Positions 47,087 through 55,296 of a stretch of DNA of 64,000 bases are shown here, piece after piece. This stretch comes from CAVQJU01 sp963729215. Lineage in GTDB: Bacteria; Acidobacteriota; Vicinamibacteria; Vicinamibacterales; CAVVIG01. The stretch spans positions 248,001 to 312,000 of the forward strand of contig CAVSND010000023.1 of assembly GCA_963729215.1 (NCBI GenBank). The letters run 5' to 3'. The position numbers and the translations under genes were made by a program. The number at the start of each line of letters is the position of its first letter. Within the stretch, counting starts at the first letter, position 1. The notes beneath the pieces were generated by a model. The model was not told where the DNA came from, searched no databases, and was given only the letters and a program-made list of their open reading frames with translations.

Positions 47087-48391
47087 GTGACGTCACCTTC
47101 GCCTGCGGACGCGGATGTCGAATCTGCGCTGACGAAGGCCCGCCGGCGTCTGCTGCCCTTTCTCTTTCTGCTCTACGTCGTCTCCTATCTGGATCGCGTG
47201 AACGTCGGCTTTGCCGCGCTCCAGATGAACGCGGCGATCGGCTTGTCCGACGTGACGTACAGCCTCGGCGCCGGCATCTTCTTCCTGAGCTACACCTTGT
47301 TCGAGGTTCCGAGCAATATCATCCTCGCGCGCGTCGGCGCCCGACGCTGGATCGCGCGCATCATGATCACGTGGGGTATCGTCTCGGCCTCGATGATGTT
47401 CGTGCAGGGCGCGCCGGCGTTTTACGTCCTGCGTTTTGCACTCGGTGCGGCAGAAGCGGGATTTTTCCCCGGCATCATCTACTGCCTCACCCGCTGGTTT
47501 CCAGCCGCGGAGCGTGCGCGCGCGATTGCCGGCTTCATGACGGCCGTGGTCGTGGCCGGCGTCATCGGCGGACCGCTGTCGGGCCTCCTGCTGTCGCTTG
47601 GCGGCGCCGGCGGCCTGGCCGGCTGGCAATGGCTCTTCGTGCTCGAAGGGCTGCCGGCCATCGTGCTGGGTCTCGTCGTTCTGCGCGTGCTGCCCGAACA
47701 GCCATCCGATGTGTCCCCGCTGACCGGATTGACGCTCGCCGAGCGGACGGCGCTGACGAAGCGGCTCGAAGAAGAAAGCCGCTCGCGGACGGTGGTTGTT
47801 CGAAGCCTTGGCGGCGCGATCGCGAGCGGCCGGGTGTGGATACTCGCGGCGGTCTACTTCACCATCCCGGTCGCGCTGTACGCGATGGGTTTCTGGCTGC
47901 CCCAGATCGTCAGGGCGGCTGCCGGCGGCAGCAGCGACACCAGGACCGGCGTGCTCACGGCAATCCCGTACGGGGTGGCCGCACTCGGCATGGTCATGGT
48001 GGGGCGCCACTCCGATCGGACCGGTGAGCGCCGGTGGCATATCGCGGTGTCCGCCCTGGTGGGCGGCGCCGCGTTCGCCGTGTCGGCGTTTGTCGACGGT
48101 CTCGTGCCCTCGCTCGCCGCGCTGTCGCTGGCGATGCTCGGCCTGGCATCGATGCTCGGGCCGTTCTGGACGCTGGCGACGTCGCTCATGACTGGTGTTG
48201 GCGCAGCGGCTGGAATCGCGCTCGTGAACTCCGTGGGCAATATCGGCGGGTTCGTCGGGCCGAACATCATCGGTCTGGTTCGCGAAGCCACGCACAGCTT
48301 CAGCGCCGGCCTTGTCGTGGTGGGCGTCGTGCTGGCCGCGGGCGGCCTGCTCGTGCTCGCGGTGAACCCGCCCCGGAAGGCGCTCGTCTAA
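47087..48391 (+). CDS. MFS transporter, ACS (anion:cation symporter) type
   Basis: This 434-residue, 12-helix permease carries SYLDRVNVGFAALQMN in helix 1 and the loop VGARRWIARIMITWG, typical of the tartrate/phthalate-type ACS branch. It is divergent from a second ACS permease with a shared -10 core. It is followed after 8 bp by an ABC-2 exporter gene pair, possibly cotranscribed. GTG start; no Shine-Dalgarno. The substrate cannot be set from sequence, but organic anions are usual. Confidence 0.88.
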   Translation: MTSPSPADADVESALTKARRRLLPFLFLLYVVSYLDRVNVGFAALQMNAAIGLSDVTYSLGAGIFFLSYTLFEVPSNIILARVGARRWIARIMITWGIVSASMMFVQGAPAFYVLRFALGAAEAGFFPGIIYCLTRWFPAAERARAIAGFMTAVVVAGVIGGPLSGLLLSLGGAGGLAGWQWLFVLEGLPAIVLGLVVLRVLPEQPSDVSPLTGLTLAERTALTKRLEEESRSRTVVVRSLGGAIASGRVWILAAVYFTIPVALYAMGFWLPQIVRAAAGGSSDTRTGVLTAIPYGVAALGMVMVGRHSDRTGERRWHIAVSALVGGAAFAVSAFVDGLVPSLAALSLAMLGLASMLGPFWTLATSLMTGVGAAAGIALVNSVGNIGGFVGPNIIGLVREATHSFSAGLVVVGVVLAAGGLLVLAVNPPRKALV

Positions 48392-48399
48392 GTGAAGGC

Positions 48400-49146
48400 A
48401 TGCTGGAGATCCGGTGCCTTCGTAAGAGATTCGGCAGCCTCCTTGCGGTAGACGACGTCTCGCTCACCATCGAACCCGGCCAGATTCTGGGGGTGCTCGG
48501 CCCAAACGGCGCTGGAAAGACCACCACGGTCTCGATGATTGCCGGATTGCTCACGCCCGATGCCGGCGAAATCCGAATCGACGGCCAATTGCTCGCGGGC
48601 GACCGCGACCCCGCAAAACGGAAGATAGGGCTCGTCCCGCAGGATCTCGCCCTGTACGAGGAACTGACCGCCCAGGACAACCTGCGGTTTTTCGGGGCGC
48701 TTTACAGTCTGACTGGCGCGGCACTCGACCATGCGATGGCCGTTGCGCTGACGCTGGTGGGGCTGGGGGATCGGATGCGCGACCGCGTGAAGACGTTCAG
48801 CGGCGGCATGAAGCGCCGGCTGAATCTGGCCGCCGGCCTGCTGCACGATCCGGACATCCTGCTGCTGGACGAGCCGACGGTCGGTGTGGATCCGCAAAGC
48901 CGCAACGCCATCTTCGACAACCTCGAAGAGCTGAGGGATCGCGGCAAGGCGCTTCTCTACACGACCCACTACATGGAGGAAGCCGAGCGCCTGGCCGATC
49001 GGCTCGTCATCATCGATCGGGGCCAGGTTGTGGCCAGCGATACGCTCGCGGGTCTGTACGAGAAGATCCCTGCGCCGGCGGGCGGCGGGCGTGCCTCGCT
49101 CGAGTCCGTATTCCTCGCATTGACTGGAAAGAGTCTGAGGGACTGA
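48400..49146 (+). CDS. ABC-2 type exporter, ATP-binding protein
   Basis: This 248-residue ATPase has Walker A GPNGAGKTT, Q-loop VPQDLALYEELT, signature FSGGMKRRLNLAAGL, Walker B ILLLDEP and H-loop TTHYMEEAE. This is the drug/lipid (ABC-2, CcmA/NatA-like) class. The start is ATG 48400 with GAAGG upstream; the longer frame overlaps the transporter. It pairs with the permease one base downstream of its stop. Confidence 0.93.
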   Translation: MLEIRCLRKRFGSLLAVDDVSLTIEPGQILGVLGPNGAGKTTTVSMIAGLLTPDAGEIRIDGQLLAGDRDPAKRKIGLVPQDLALYEELTAQDNLRFFGALYSLTGAALDHAMAVALTLVGLGDRMRDRVKTFSGGMKRRLNLAAGLLHDPDILLLDEPTVGVDPQSRNAIFDNLEELRDRGKALLYTTHYMEEAERLADRLVIIDRGQVVASDTLAGLYEKIPAPAGGGRASLESVFLALTGKSLRD

Positions 49147-49147
49147 C

Positions 49148-50446
49148 GTGCTCATCCCGTTTCTCGCCATGGTTCGCAAGGACCTGCGTCTGTTCTTCAC
49201 CGATCGCCGGGCTGTGCTCCTCACGTTCGCCGCGCCGATCGCGATCGCGTCTTTTATCGGCTCGATCACACAGAACGCGGGTCGCAGCACGGAACGCGCG
49301 CGTATTTCCGTCGCGATCGTGGACGAGGACGGCAGCACGATTTCGAAGACGATCGTCGCGGACGTGCAGAAGGACGAGAACCTGACGGCAGTCACGACGA
49401 CAGCCGCTGACGCGCGCGAGCGCGTCCGCCGGGGCACGAGCAGCGTGGCGCTGATCCTTCCCCGCGGTTTTGGGGAAAGCGCCGGCCGTTCGTTGTTCAG
49501 GCCAGCGGCCATCCAGGCCAGGCCGCAGCTCGATGTGCTGTTCGATCCCTCGCGGACGGCCGAGGTCGGCATGGTCCGGGGGATTTTCACCGAGCACGCC
49601 ATGCAGGCGGTGAGCCAGGAGATGTTCAGCGGATCCACGGGCCGCCAGAACATTCAGGAGACGCTGAACGCTCTCGACTCATCGTCCATGCCGGCCGACA
49701 CCAAGGCCAGGCTTCGCACGATGCTGGCCGGCATCCTCGCGTTCCAGCAGGCGGTGCCTGCAGCGCCGCAGGGTTCGACCAGCGGGGTCTTTTCAATGCC
49801 CTACACGGTGCACGAAGAAGCGGTCACGGCGCGCGCCAACGTCACGTATAACGCCTACGCCCACTCGGTGGCCGGCATGGCAATCCAGTTCCTGCTGTTT
49901 GCGATGGCGAATCACGGGATCGAGATTCTGATCGAGCGTCAGCGCGGGATCTGGAAGCGGCTGCGCAGCGCGCCCGTGTCGCGCTACCTGATTCTCGCCA
50001 GCAAAGCCGCGAGCGGCGCGCTGATCTCGCTCACCTCGCTCCTGATCTCGTTTGCGTTCGCGATGCTTGTTTTCGGCGTGCGGATCGAAGGCAGCCTCGT
50101 CGGATTTGCCGCCATCTGCGTGGCGTGCTCGGTGATGGCCGCGACACTGGGCGTCCTGGTCGCCACGCTCGGGAATTCGCCCGCCACCGCCCGGGGCCTG
50201 ACGACGTTCGGCATCCTGATGATGGTCATGCTGGGGGGCGCGTGGGTGCCGATGTTCCTGTTTCCCGCGTGGCTGCAGCGCGTGACGTTCGTCATCCCCA
50301 TCCGCTGGGCGATCGACGGCCTCGACGCCATGACCTGGCGCGGCATCGGCCTGTCCGGCGCGATCGCGCCGACGCTGATGCTGCTCGGCTTTGCGGCCGC
50401 GTTTGCGACGATTGCGGTCGCGCGTTTTCGCTGGGAAGAAGGATAG
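49148..50446 (+). CDS. ABC-2 type exporter, permease protein
   Basis: This 432-residue permease has an N-terminal helix, a large extracytoplasmic domain (residues ~40-230) and five to six C-terminal helices of the ABC-2 fold (YrhG/NatB-like, FGILMMVMLGGAWVPMFLFP). The GTG start is 1 bp after the ATPase stop. Together they should export a hydrophobic drug, lipid or peptide. The substrate is not evident. Confidence 0.9.
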   Translation: MLIPFLAMVRKDLRLFFTDRRAVLLTFAAPIAIASFIGSITQNAGRSTERARISVAIVDEDGSTISKTIVADVQKDENLTAVTTTAADARERVRRGTSSVALILPRGFGESAGRSLFRPAAIQARPQLDVLFDPSRTAEVGMVRGIFTEHAMQAVSQEMFSGSTGRQNIQETLNALDSSSMPADTKARLRTMLAGILAFQQAVPAAPQGSTSGVFSMPYTVHEEAVTARANVTYNAYAHSVAGMAIQFLLFAMANHGIEILIERQRGIWKRLRSAPVSRYLILASKAASGALISLTSLLISFAFAMLVFGVRIEGSLVGFAAICVACSVMAATLGVLVATLGNSPATARGLTTFGILMMVMLGGAWVPMFLFPAWLQRVTFVIPIRWAIDGLDAMTWRGIGLSGAIAPTLMLLGFAAAFATIAVARFRWEEG

Positions 50447-50454
50447 GAACGTCG

Positions 50455-50460
50455 CATAGT
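50455..50460 (+). promoter_or_regulatory. -10 box CATAGT, leaderless-type, for the GNAT gene
   Basis: CATAGT ends 8 nt before ATG 50469. There is no ribosome-binding site in the gap. It follows the ABC permease stop by 8 bp, so the GNAT gene may be transcribed on its own. Confidence 0.4.
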
Positions 50461-50468
50461 GTTCGGTG

Positions 50469-51026
50469 ATGAAACTGCCGCTGGCGCTCGCGCATGGCGA
50501 GGTTCGATCCTGGCGACACGATGATCTCGCGTCCCTTGTGAAGCACGCCAACAACCGCAAGATCTGGCTCAACCTGCGGGACCGTTTTCCACATCCGTAC
50601 ACCGCGCGCGACGGCCGCGAGTTTCTGCATCTGGCGCTGACGCAGCGGCCGGAAACGCTCTTCGCCATCGCCGTGGGCGGAGAAGCGGCGGGCGGCATCG
50701 GCTTTCAGATGTTGCCCGACGTCGAGCGCGTCTCAGCCGAGATCGGATACTGGCTCGGCGAGCCGTTCTGGGGACGAGGGATTGTCACCGACGCCGTGAT
50801 TGGCGTGACGCGGTACGCGATCGAGACGCATGGCTTCACGCGTGTGTTCGCGATGCCGTTCGCCTCGAATCAGGCGTCGTGCCGGGTACTCGAGAAGGCG
50901 GGCTACCTCCTCGAAGGCCGCTTGCGCCGCAGCGCCATCAAGAGACGGCCAGATCATCGATCAGATGCAGTACGCGTTTACTGCGGCGGAGCCGGCGGCG
51001 GTGGTTCCGGGTCGGCGGGGGCGTGA
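50469..51026 (+). CDS. GNAT-family N-acetyltransferase (RimJ/RimL-like), two compensating frameshifts
   Basis: This protein of about 185 residues has GNAT motif A (EIGYWLGEPFWGRGIVTDAV) and motif B (MPFASNQASCRVLEKAGY), which bind acetyl-CoA and acetylate an amine on a protein N-terminus, amino acid or small molecule. Near 50943 one extra A shifts the frame away from the expected KDGQIIDQMQYAF. A missing base near 51012 shifts it back, so the stop TGA at 51024-51026 is probably right. The corrected tail is IKDGQIIDQMQYAFTAAEP. It overlaps the convergent gene. Confidence 0.82.
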   Translation: MKLPLALAHGEVRSWRHDDLASLVKHANNRKIWLNLRDRFPHPYTARDGREFLHLALTQRPETLFAIAVGGEAAGGIGFQMLPDVERVSAEIGYWLGEPFWGRGIVTDAVIGVTRYAIETHGFTRVFAMPFASNQASCRVLEKAGYLLEGRLRRSAIKRRPDHRSDAVRVYCGGAGGGGSGSAGA

Positions 51027-51915
51027 TCTCCTCGGTGGCATTCACCTCGAACCGCCGGAACCGCCCGTACGTCGCGTTCCCCGACACGTGGCCGTCCGCG
51101 AGCTCGTAGTCTTCGTGCATCTCGACCGGCACGTCGATGGCGAGCCGCTCGTCGGCGCGGAACACCGTCGTCAGCGTCGCCTTGATGCCGCGTTCGTCGA
51201 CTTTTACCTCGGTTTTGACCACCCGTCCCGTGGCCGCCTCGATCCAGAACCGCCCATACGCGACCATGTCCTGACCGGGTAAGCCGGTGATGACGGTCGG
51301 CCTGGCTTCCTCGATGAACTCGACCACGCGCACGTCGTCGCCCATGCGGCGGTCCGGCTTGCCGAACGCGAATTTGAAGTGCCAGCGGAGCTCCGGCTGC
51401 AGGAAGATGAGCGCGAAAACCGGATTGTTGATCGTGCGGCGCACCGCGCCCAGGTTGTACCGGCCGCTTTCGTCGGCAATGGCTTTTGCGCGCGCCTGCG
51501 TGTCTCCGGTGGGGTGCAGGAAGAGCTTCGTGACGCGCTCCTCGCGATCGCGAACCGGGATGTGGTCCACCTCGTACACGTCGCGGAACGGCTCCCACAG
51601 TTCGCCGGCCGACTTGACGATCAGAAAATCAGACTTGAGCTCGCGATGCTTCGCCGATCCTCTTGGAGTACTGGAGAACCCGCCACCACGTCCTCCGAGG
51701 CCGGGAATCGGCACCGTCGGCAGCGCGACGCTCGAGTCCTGGACGTATCGCTCCTCGGCGACGACACTCGACAGTTTGTCGACGAAGTCGAGGGCGTACC
51801 AGGTCGCGCGGGTCAGGAGCGCCTCGAGCGCCGGGTCTTCCTGCTGGGCGGCTGGTCCGGCACCGGTCGCGAGCACGAGCGCGCAGACAACACCCGCCCA
51901 CCTCGAAATGCGCAT
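50938..51915 (-). CDS. Secreted protein of unknown function; true stop probably 50978
   Basis: This protein of about 320 residues has a signal peptide (residues 1-23, GAGPAAQQ), then a conserved-looking body with SVVAEERYVQD, LKSDFLIVKS, DVYEVDHIPVRDREERV and FKFAFGKPDR. This resembles outer-membrane-lipoprotein-sorting or LolA-like beta-sandwich proteins, but I cannot name it. As written the C-terminus is Arg-rich. Restoring one base near 51012 gives ITPPPDPEPPPPAPPQ and a TAA at 50978. TAAGAT lies 9 nt before ATG 51915. It is convergent with the GNAT gene. Confidence 0.72.
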   Translation of the reverse strand: MRISRWAGVVCALVLATGAGPAAQQEDPALEALLTRATWYALDFVDKLSSVVAEERYVQDSSVALPTVPIPGLGGRGGGFSSTPRGSAKHRELKSDFLIVKSAGELWEPFRDVYEVDHIPVRDREERVTKLFLHPTGDTQARAKAIADESGRYNLGAVRRTINNPVFALIFLQPELRWHFKFAFGKPDRRMGDDVRVVEFIEEARPTVITGLPGQDMVAYGRFWIEAATGRVVKTEVKVDERGIKATLTTVFRADERLAIDVPVEMHEDYELADGHVSGNATYGRFRRFEVNATEEITPPPTRNHRRRLRRSKRVLHLIDDLAVS

Positions 51916-51924
51916 GGCTCGAGA

Positions 51925-51930
51925 ATCTTA
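51925..51930 (-). promoter_or_regulatory. -10 box TAAGAT, leaderless-type
   Basis: TAAGAT on the minus strand lies 9 nt before ATG 51915. No Shine-Dalgarno sequence is seen. Confidence 0.45.
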
Positions 51931-52024
51931 GCAACAAAACCCGTTCATGACGCCCGTTCCCTGACAGCGGGCGCCGTAATGCGGGGCGCGTATCCGGCTG
52001 CGCACTGGCACCAGACCGGCTCTC

Positions 52025-52082
52025 CCGGGCCGGCCTCAAGGCCTGCGCTACACCGACCTGAAGGCCGGCAGGCAGCCCGGCC
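52025..52082. repeat. REP-like palindromic pair around GGCCTCAAGGCC / CCTGAAGGCCGG
   Basis: CCGGCCTCAAGGCCTGCGCTAC (about 52030-52051) faces CCTGAAGGCCGGCAGGCAG (about 52057-52075), each able to form a short hairpin. The GCGCTAC block resembles the flank of the other REP elements but the hairpin differs, so it may be another family. It lies between two divergent genes. Confidence 0.5.
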
Positions 52083-52094
52083 GGCCGCTGAGCA

Positions 52095-52100
52095 TAGAAT
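52095..52100 (+). promoter_or_regulatory. -10 box TAGAAT, leaderless-type, for the FAD oxidoreductase/bsh operon
   Basis: TAGAAT is a near-consensus -10 hexamer 9 nt before ATG 52110. It would start the three-gene operon without a leader. Confidence 0.5.
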
Positions 52101-52109
52101 ACGAAGTCG

Positions 52110-53327
52110 ATGATTCACTACGGCCGGGCGCCTTTCCTCGATCGGTTTCCCCGTTCGCGCGTGCCTTCTTATCCCCGGCACAAAGGGCCACTCAGTTCCG
52201 ACGTCGTCGTCGTCGGGGGTGGATTGACGGGATGCGCGGCCGCCTATGCGTTCGCCGCCGCCGGCATCCAGGTCACGCTGGTCGAAGCCGGCCGTATCGG
52301 CCAGGGTGCGACTGGCGCCGTCGCGGGATGGATCTCCGAGGACCCTGGCGTCGGGTTCGTCGAGCTCGAGAAGCTGATGGGCGTTCGTCTGGCGCGCCAC
52401 GCGTTTCAGGCATGGCGCCGGGCAGCCCTCGATTTTGCGGCCCTGCTGCGCCGGCTGGATATCCAGTGCCACCTGGAATCTCACAGCGCCCTGACGGTTG
52501 CCCTCTCGCCCGAGCAGATCGCGCGCCTGAAGAAGGAGCAGAAGGCACGTCTGGATGCCGGCCTCGAGGCCCCGGCGCTCAACGCTCGCGCAGTGGGTGG
52601 CGAGGTCGCGCTTGGGGGCGCCTTTGGCCTTCGCGGCCGTGAGGGTGCGACGATCGACCCGTATCGTGCGTGTCTCGGCCTCGCGAAGGCGGCCGCCGAA
52701 CGCGGCGCCCGGATTTACGAGCAGTCGCCGATGAAGCGCATCACGTTCAATCGCAAGACAGCGGACGTACACACCGCGGGCGGACCCATACGAACACAGC
52801 GCGTGGTCGTCGCGACGTCCGTTCCGAGCGGGGTGTTCCAGTCGCTGGCGCGTCACTTCTGGTTTCGCGCGAACTATCTGGCGCTCACGGAGCCGGTCCC
52901 CGCCAAGCTCAGGCGGGAGCTCGGCAAGCGCGCGACGGTCGTGCGCGATTCAGCCGATCCCCCGCACATCGTCCGCTGGCTCGACGACGAGCGGCTGCTC
53001 GTAGCCGGGGCAGACACCGAAGTGCCGCAGGCGCGTCTAAAGGACAAGGTGATTGTCCAGCGGACGGGGCAACTGATGTACGAGCTGTCGGTTCTGTATC
53101 CAGAGATCTCCGGGCTGCAGCCGGCCTATGGCTGGAGCGTCGACTACGCGCGCACGGCCGAGGGTCTTCCGTATTTCGGACCGCACCGCAATTTTCCGCA
53201 TCAACTGTTCGCATTTGGCGACTCGAGCCATAGCGTCACCGGCGCCTATCTGGCGAGCCGGATCCTGCTCAGGCACCACCTGGGCGAGATCGAGCCCTCG
53301 GATCAGGCGTTCGAATTCACGCGCTGA
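52110..53327 (+). CDS. FAD-dependent oxidoreductase (DAO/glycine-oxidase-like)
   Basis: This 405-residue flavoprotein has an N-terminal dinucleotide fold (DVVVVGGGLTGCAAAYAFA) with the ribose-binding Glu of VTLVEAG, and a C-terminal substrate domain ending with PYFGPHRNFPHQLFAFGDSS, the second FAD contact. The DAO family oxidises amines or 2-amino acids. It starts at ATG 52110 and shares TGATG with bshB1. Its role next to bacillithiol genes is unknown; a link to cysteine or glycine supply is speculation. Confidence 0.82.
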   Translation: MIHYGRAPFLDRFPRSRVPSYPRHKGPLSSDVVVVGGGLTGCAAAYAFAAAGIQVTLVEAGRIGQGATGAVAGWISEDPGVGFVELEKLMGVRLARHAFQAWRRAALDFAALLRRLDIQCHLESHSALTVALSPEQIARLKKEQKARLDAGLEAPALNARAVGGEVALGGAFGLRGREGATIDPYRACLGLAKAAAERGARIYEQSPMKRITFNRKTADVHTAGGPIRTQRVVVATSVPSGVFQSLARHFWFRANYLALTEPVPAKLRRELGKRATVVRDSADPPHIVRWLDDERLLVAGADTEVPQARLKDKVIVQRTGQLMYELSVLYPEISGLQPAYGWSVDYARTAEGLPYFGPHRNFPHQLFAFGDSSHSVTGAYLASRILLRHHLGEIEPSDQAFEFTR

Positions 53328-54028
53328 TGGCTGTCGATCTGCTCGTGTTTGGACCGCATCCCGACGACCTGGAAATCGGGCTCGGCGGCACGATTGCTCA
53401 TCATGCGGCGCGTGGCCTTCGCGTCGGGCTGTGTGATTTGACCGCCGGCGAGATGGGCAGCAACGGCACGGTCGAGGAGCGGCTCGCGGAGGCCGAGGCC
53501 GCGAGGGTGGTGCTGGGGGCCGCCTGGCGCGAAAATCTCCGGTGGCCCGATCGCGAGATCGGCAAGCATCCCGGGCACCTGGATCAGGCCGTCGCCTTTC
53601 TTCGCCGTCATCAGCCGCGCGCGGTTGCCGTGCCGTATTGGTCCGATCGCCATCCTGATCACGTCGCGGCGAGTGCTGTGCTGACAGAAGCTGTCTTCAA
53701 CGCCGGCCTGAAACGCTACAAGCCGGAGCAACCCGCGTGGAAGCCTGAATGGGTCTGCTACTACTTCATCAACGACGGCGATCGTCCCTCGTTCGTGATC
53801 GACGTCTCGGCGCACTACGAACAGAAACGCCGGGCTCTCGACTGCCACGTGTCGCAGTTTCGTCGGCCGGGCGAGGGCGCCGCGGCGACGCGGTTGAATA
53901 CACCACTGTTCCGGCAGCTCATCGAGAGCCGGGACGCACAGTTCGGCGCCCTTGCCGGCGTCACGTGGGCTGAGGGCTTCGTCGTGCGCGACCCGATCCT
54001 GCGTCCAACCCTGCTGAAAACACCGTGA
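53327..54028 (+). CDS. bshB1: Bacillithiol biosynthesis deacetylase BshB1 (PIG-L/LmbE family)
   Basis: This 233-residue zinc deacetylase has GPHPDDLEIG near residue 10 and HPDH near residue 108, the metal-binding motifs of the LmbE fold. The start MAVDLLVFG and the internal NGTVEERLAEAEAA closely follow BshB1. It removes acetate from GlcNAc-malate to give GlcN-malate, the second step of bacillithiol synthesis. The GTGA overlap with bshA shows co-translation. BshC, the cysteine-adding enzyme, is not in the window. Confidence 0.9.
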   Translation: MAVDLLVFGPHPDDLEIGLGGTIAHHAARGLRVGLCDLTAGEMGSNGTVEERLAEAEAARVVLGAAWRENLRWPDREIGKHPGHLDQAVAFLRRHQPRAVAVPYWSDRHPDHVAASAVLTEAVFNAGLKRYKPEQPAWKPEWVCYYFINDGDRPSFVIDVSAHYEQKRRALDCHVSQFRRPGEGAAATRLNTPLFRQLIESRDAQFGALAGVTWAEGFVVRDPILRPTLLKTP

Positions 54029-55189
54029 ACATCGGCATCGTCTGCTACGCCTCGATTGGGGGCAGCGGCATCGTCGCTACCGAACTGGGCAAGATGCTGG
54101 CCTCCCGCGGACACCACGTGCACGTGCTGAGCACGAACACGCCGTTCCGGCTCGGCGACTACCAGTCCGGGCTGACGTTTCATCGCGTCGAGGCGCCGAC
54201 GTACCCCGTCTTCCGCGAACCGCAGTACCTGCTGGCGCTGGCCAATAAGATCGTCCAGGTGTCGCGCGCCGAGCAGCTCGATATCGTCCATGCGCACTAC
54301 GCCGTCCCGCATGCGACCGCGGCGTATCTCGCCCGGCAGATTCTGGCCGCGACCAACGGCGGGTCAGTGCCCAAGGTGATCACGACGCTGCACGGCACCG
54401 ACATCACGCTGCTCGGCGCCGACCGCTCCTATTCGGAAATCATCAGATTTTCCATTCAGCAGTCGGACGGCGTCACGGCCGTCTCCGAAAGCCTGAAAGC
54501 GACCACGCATCGGGAGCTCGGGCAGATTTGCGACATCCGCGTCATCCCGAACTTCGTGGACGGCGAGTCGCATCGCCGCCAGGACAGGCCGGAGCTCCGC
54601 GCCCAGCTGGCGCCCAACGGCGAGAAGCTGGTCATCCATGTGTCCAACTTCCGCGCGGTGAAGCGCGTGACGTCGGTCATGGAAGTGTTCCGGCAGATTC
54701 GTCTGGCGACCCCCGCACGGCTCCTGCTGGTCGGCGACGGTCCGGATATGGCCGAGGTCGTCAGGCTGACGCGCGCCCACGGACTGAGCGACGACGTGCT
54801 GTTCCTCGGCGATCAGGAGCAGGTCGTGCCGCTGCTGTCGGTGTCGGACCTGTTTCTCATGCCGTCCGTGCAGGAGAGCTTCGGTCTGGCGGCCCTGGAG
54901 GCGATGGCGTGCGAAGTTCCCGTCATCGCCTCGCGGATCGGCGGACTGCCCGACCTCATCGAAGACGGCGTCACCGGGTTCCTGTTTGCCCCTGACGACC
55001 TCACGGGCATGGGCCAGGCGAGCATCCGGATCCTGACCGACGAGGCGCTGCATCGGCGGATGGCCCGTGCCGCGCGTAGTCACCGCCGAGAAGCGCTTTG
55101 CGGACACGAAGATTGTGCCGATGTACGAGGCCTACTACGATGAAATACTTGGGGCGGGCAAGAGAGCGCCGGCGGGACGGGTCGGATAA
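54025..55189 (+). CDS. bshA: N-acetyl-alpha-D-glucosaminyl L-malate synthase BshA, frameshifted near the 3' end (+1 near 55081)
   Basis: This GT4 glycosyltransferase of about 388 residues carries the BshA opening IGIVCYASIGGSGIVATELG, HAHYAVPHATAAYLA, TTLHGTDITLLG and the ESFGLAALEAMACEVPVIAS motif with the E-x7-E pair. It makes GlcNAc-malate from UDP-GlcNAc and malate. As written, the end runs out of frame at 55081; removing one base gives STAEKRFADTKIVPMYEAYY, the normal tail, ending at 55189. GTG start overlapping bshB1. Confidence 0.9.
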
Positions 55190-55282
55190 GTGTCGGCAGG
55201 ACGTGCGGGCAAGCCGGATGAGCTGGATGAGCTGGCTGAAAGTCCCACCCGCCTTTCCTGCCCTTGTGGCCCATCCTGCTTG
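55190..55282. other. Low-complexity spacer with GGATGAGCT units
   Basis: The gap after bshA holds GGATGAGCT-GGATGAGCT direct repeats and a poor inverted partner (GGCCCATCCTGC). It has the look of a degraded intergenic repeat like the others here, but arms are short. The -10 box for the next gene begins at its right edge. Confidence 0.35.
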
Positions 55283-55288
55283 TAAGAT
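55283..55288 (+). promoter_or_regulatory. -10 box TAAGAT, leaderless-type, for the PIG-L-like gene
   Basis: TAAGAT lies 8 nt before ATG 55297 with no Shine-Dalgarno sequence, and fixes that ATG rather than the upstream in-frame start at 55264. Confidence 0.5.
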
Positions 55289-55296
55289 CAGCGGTT

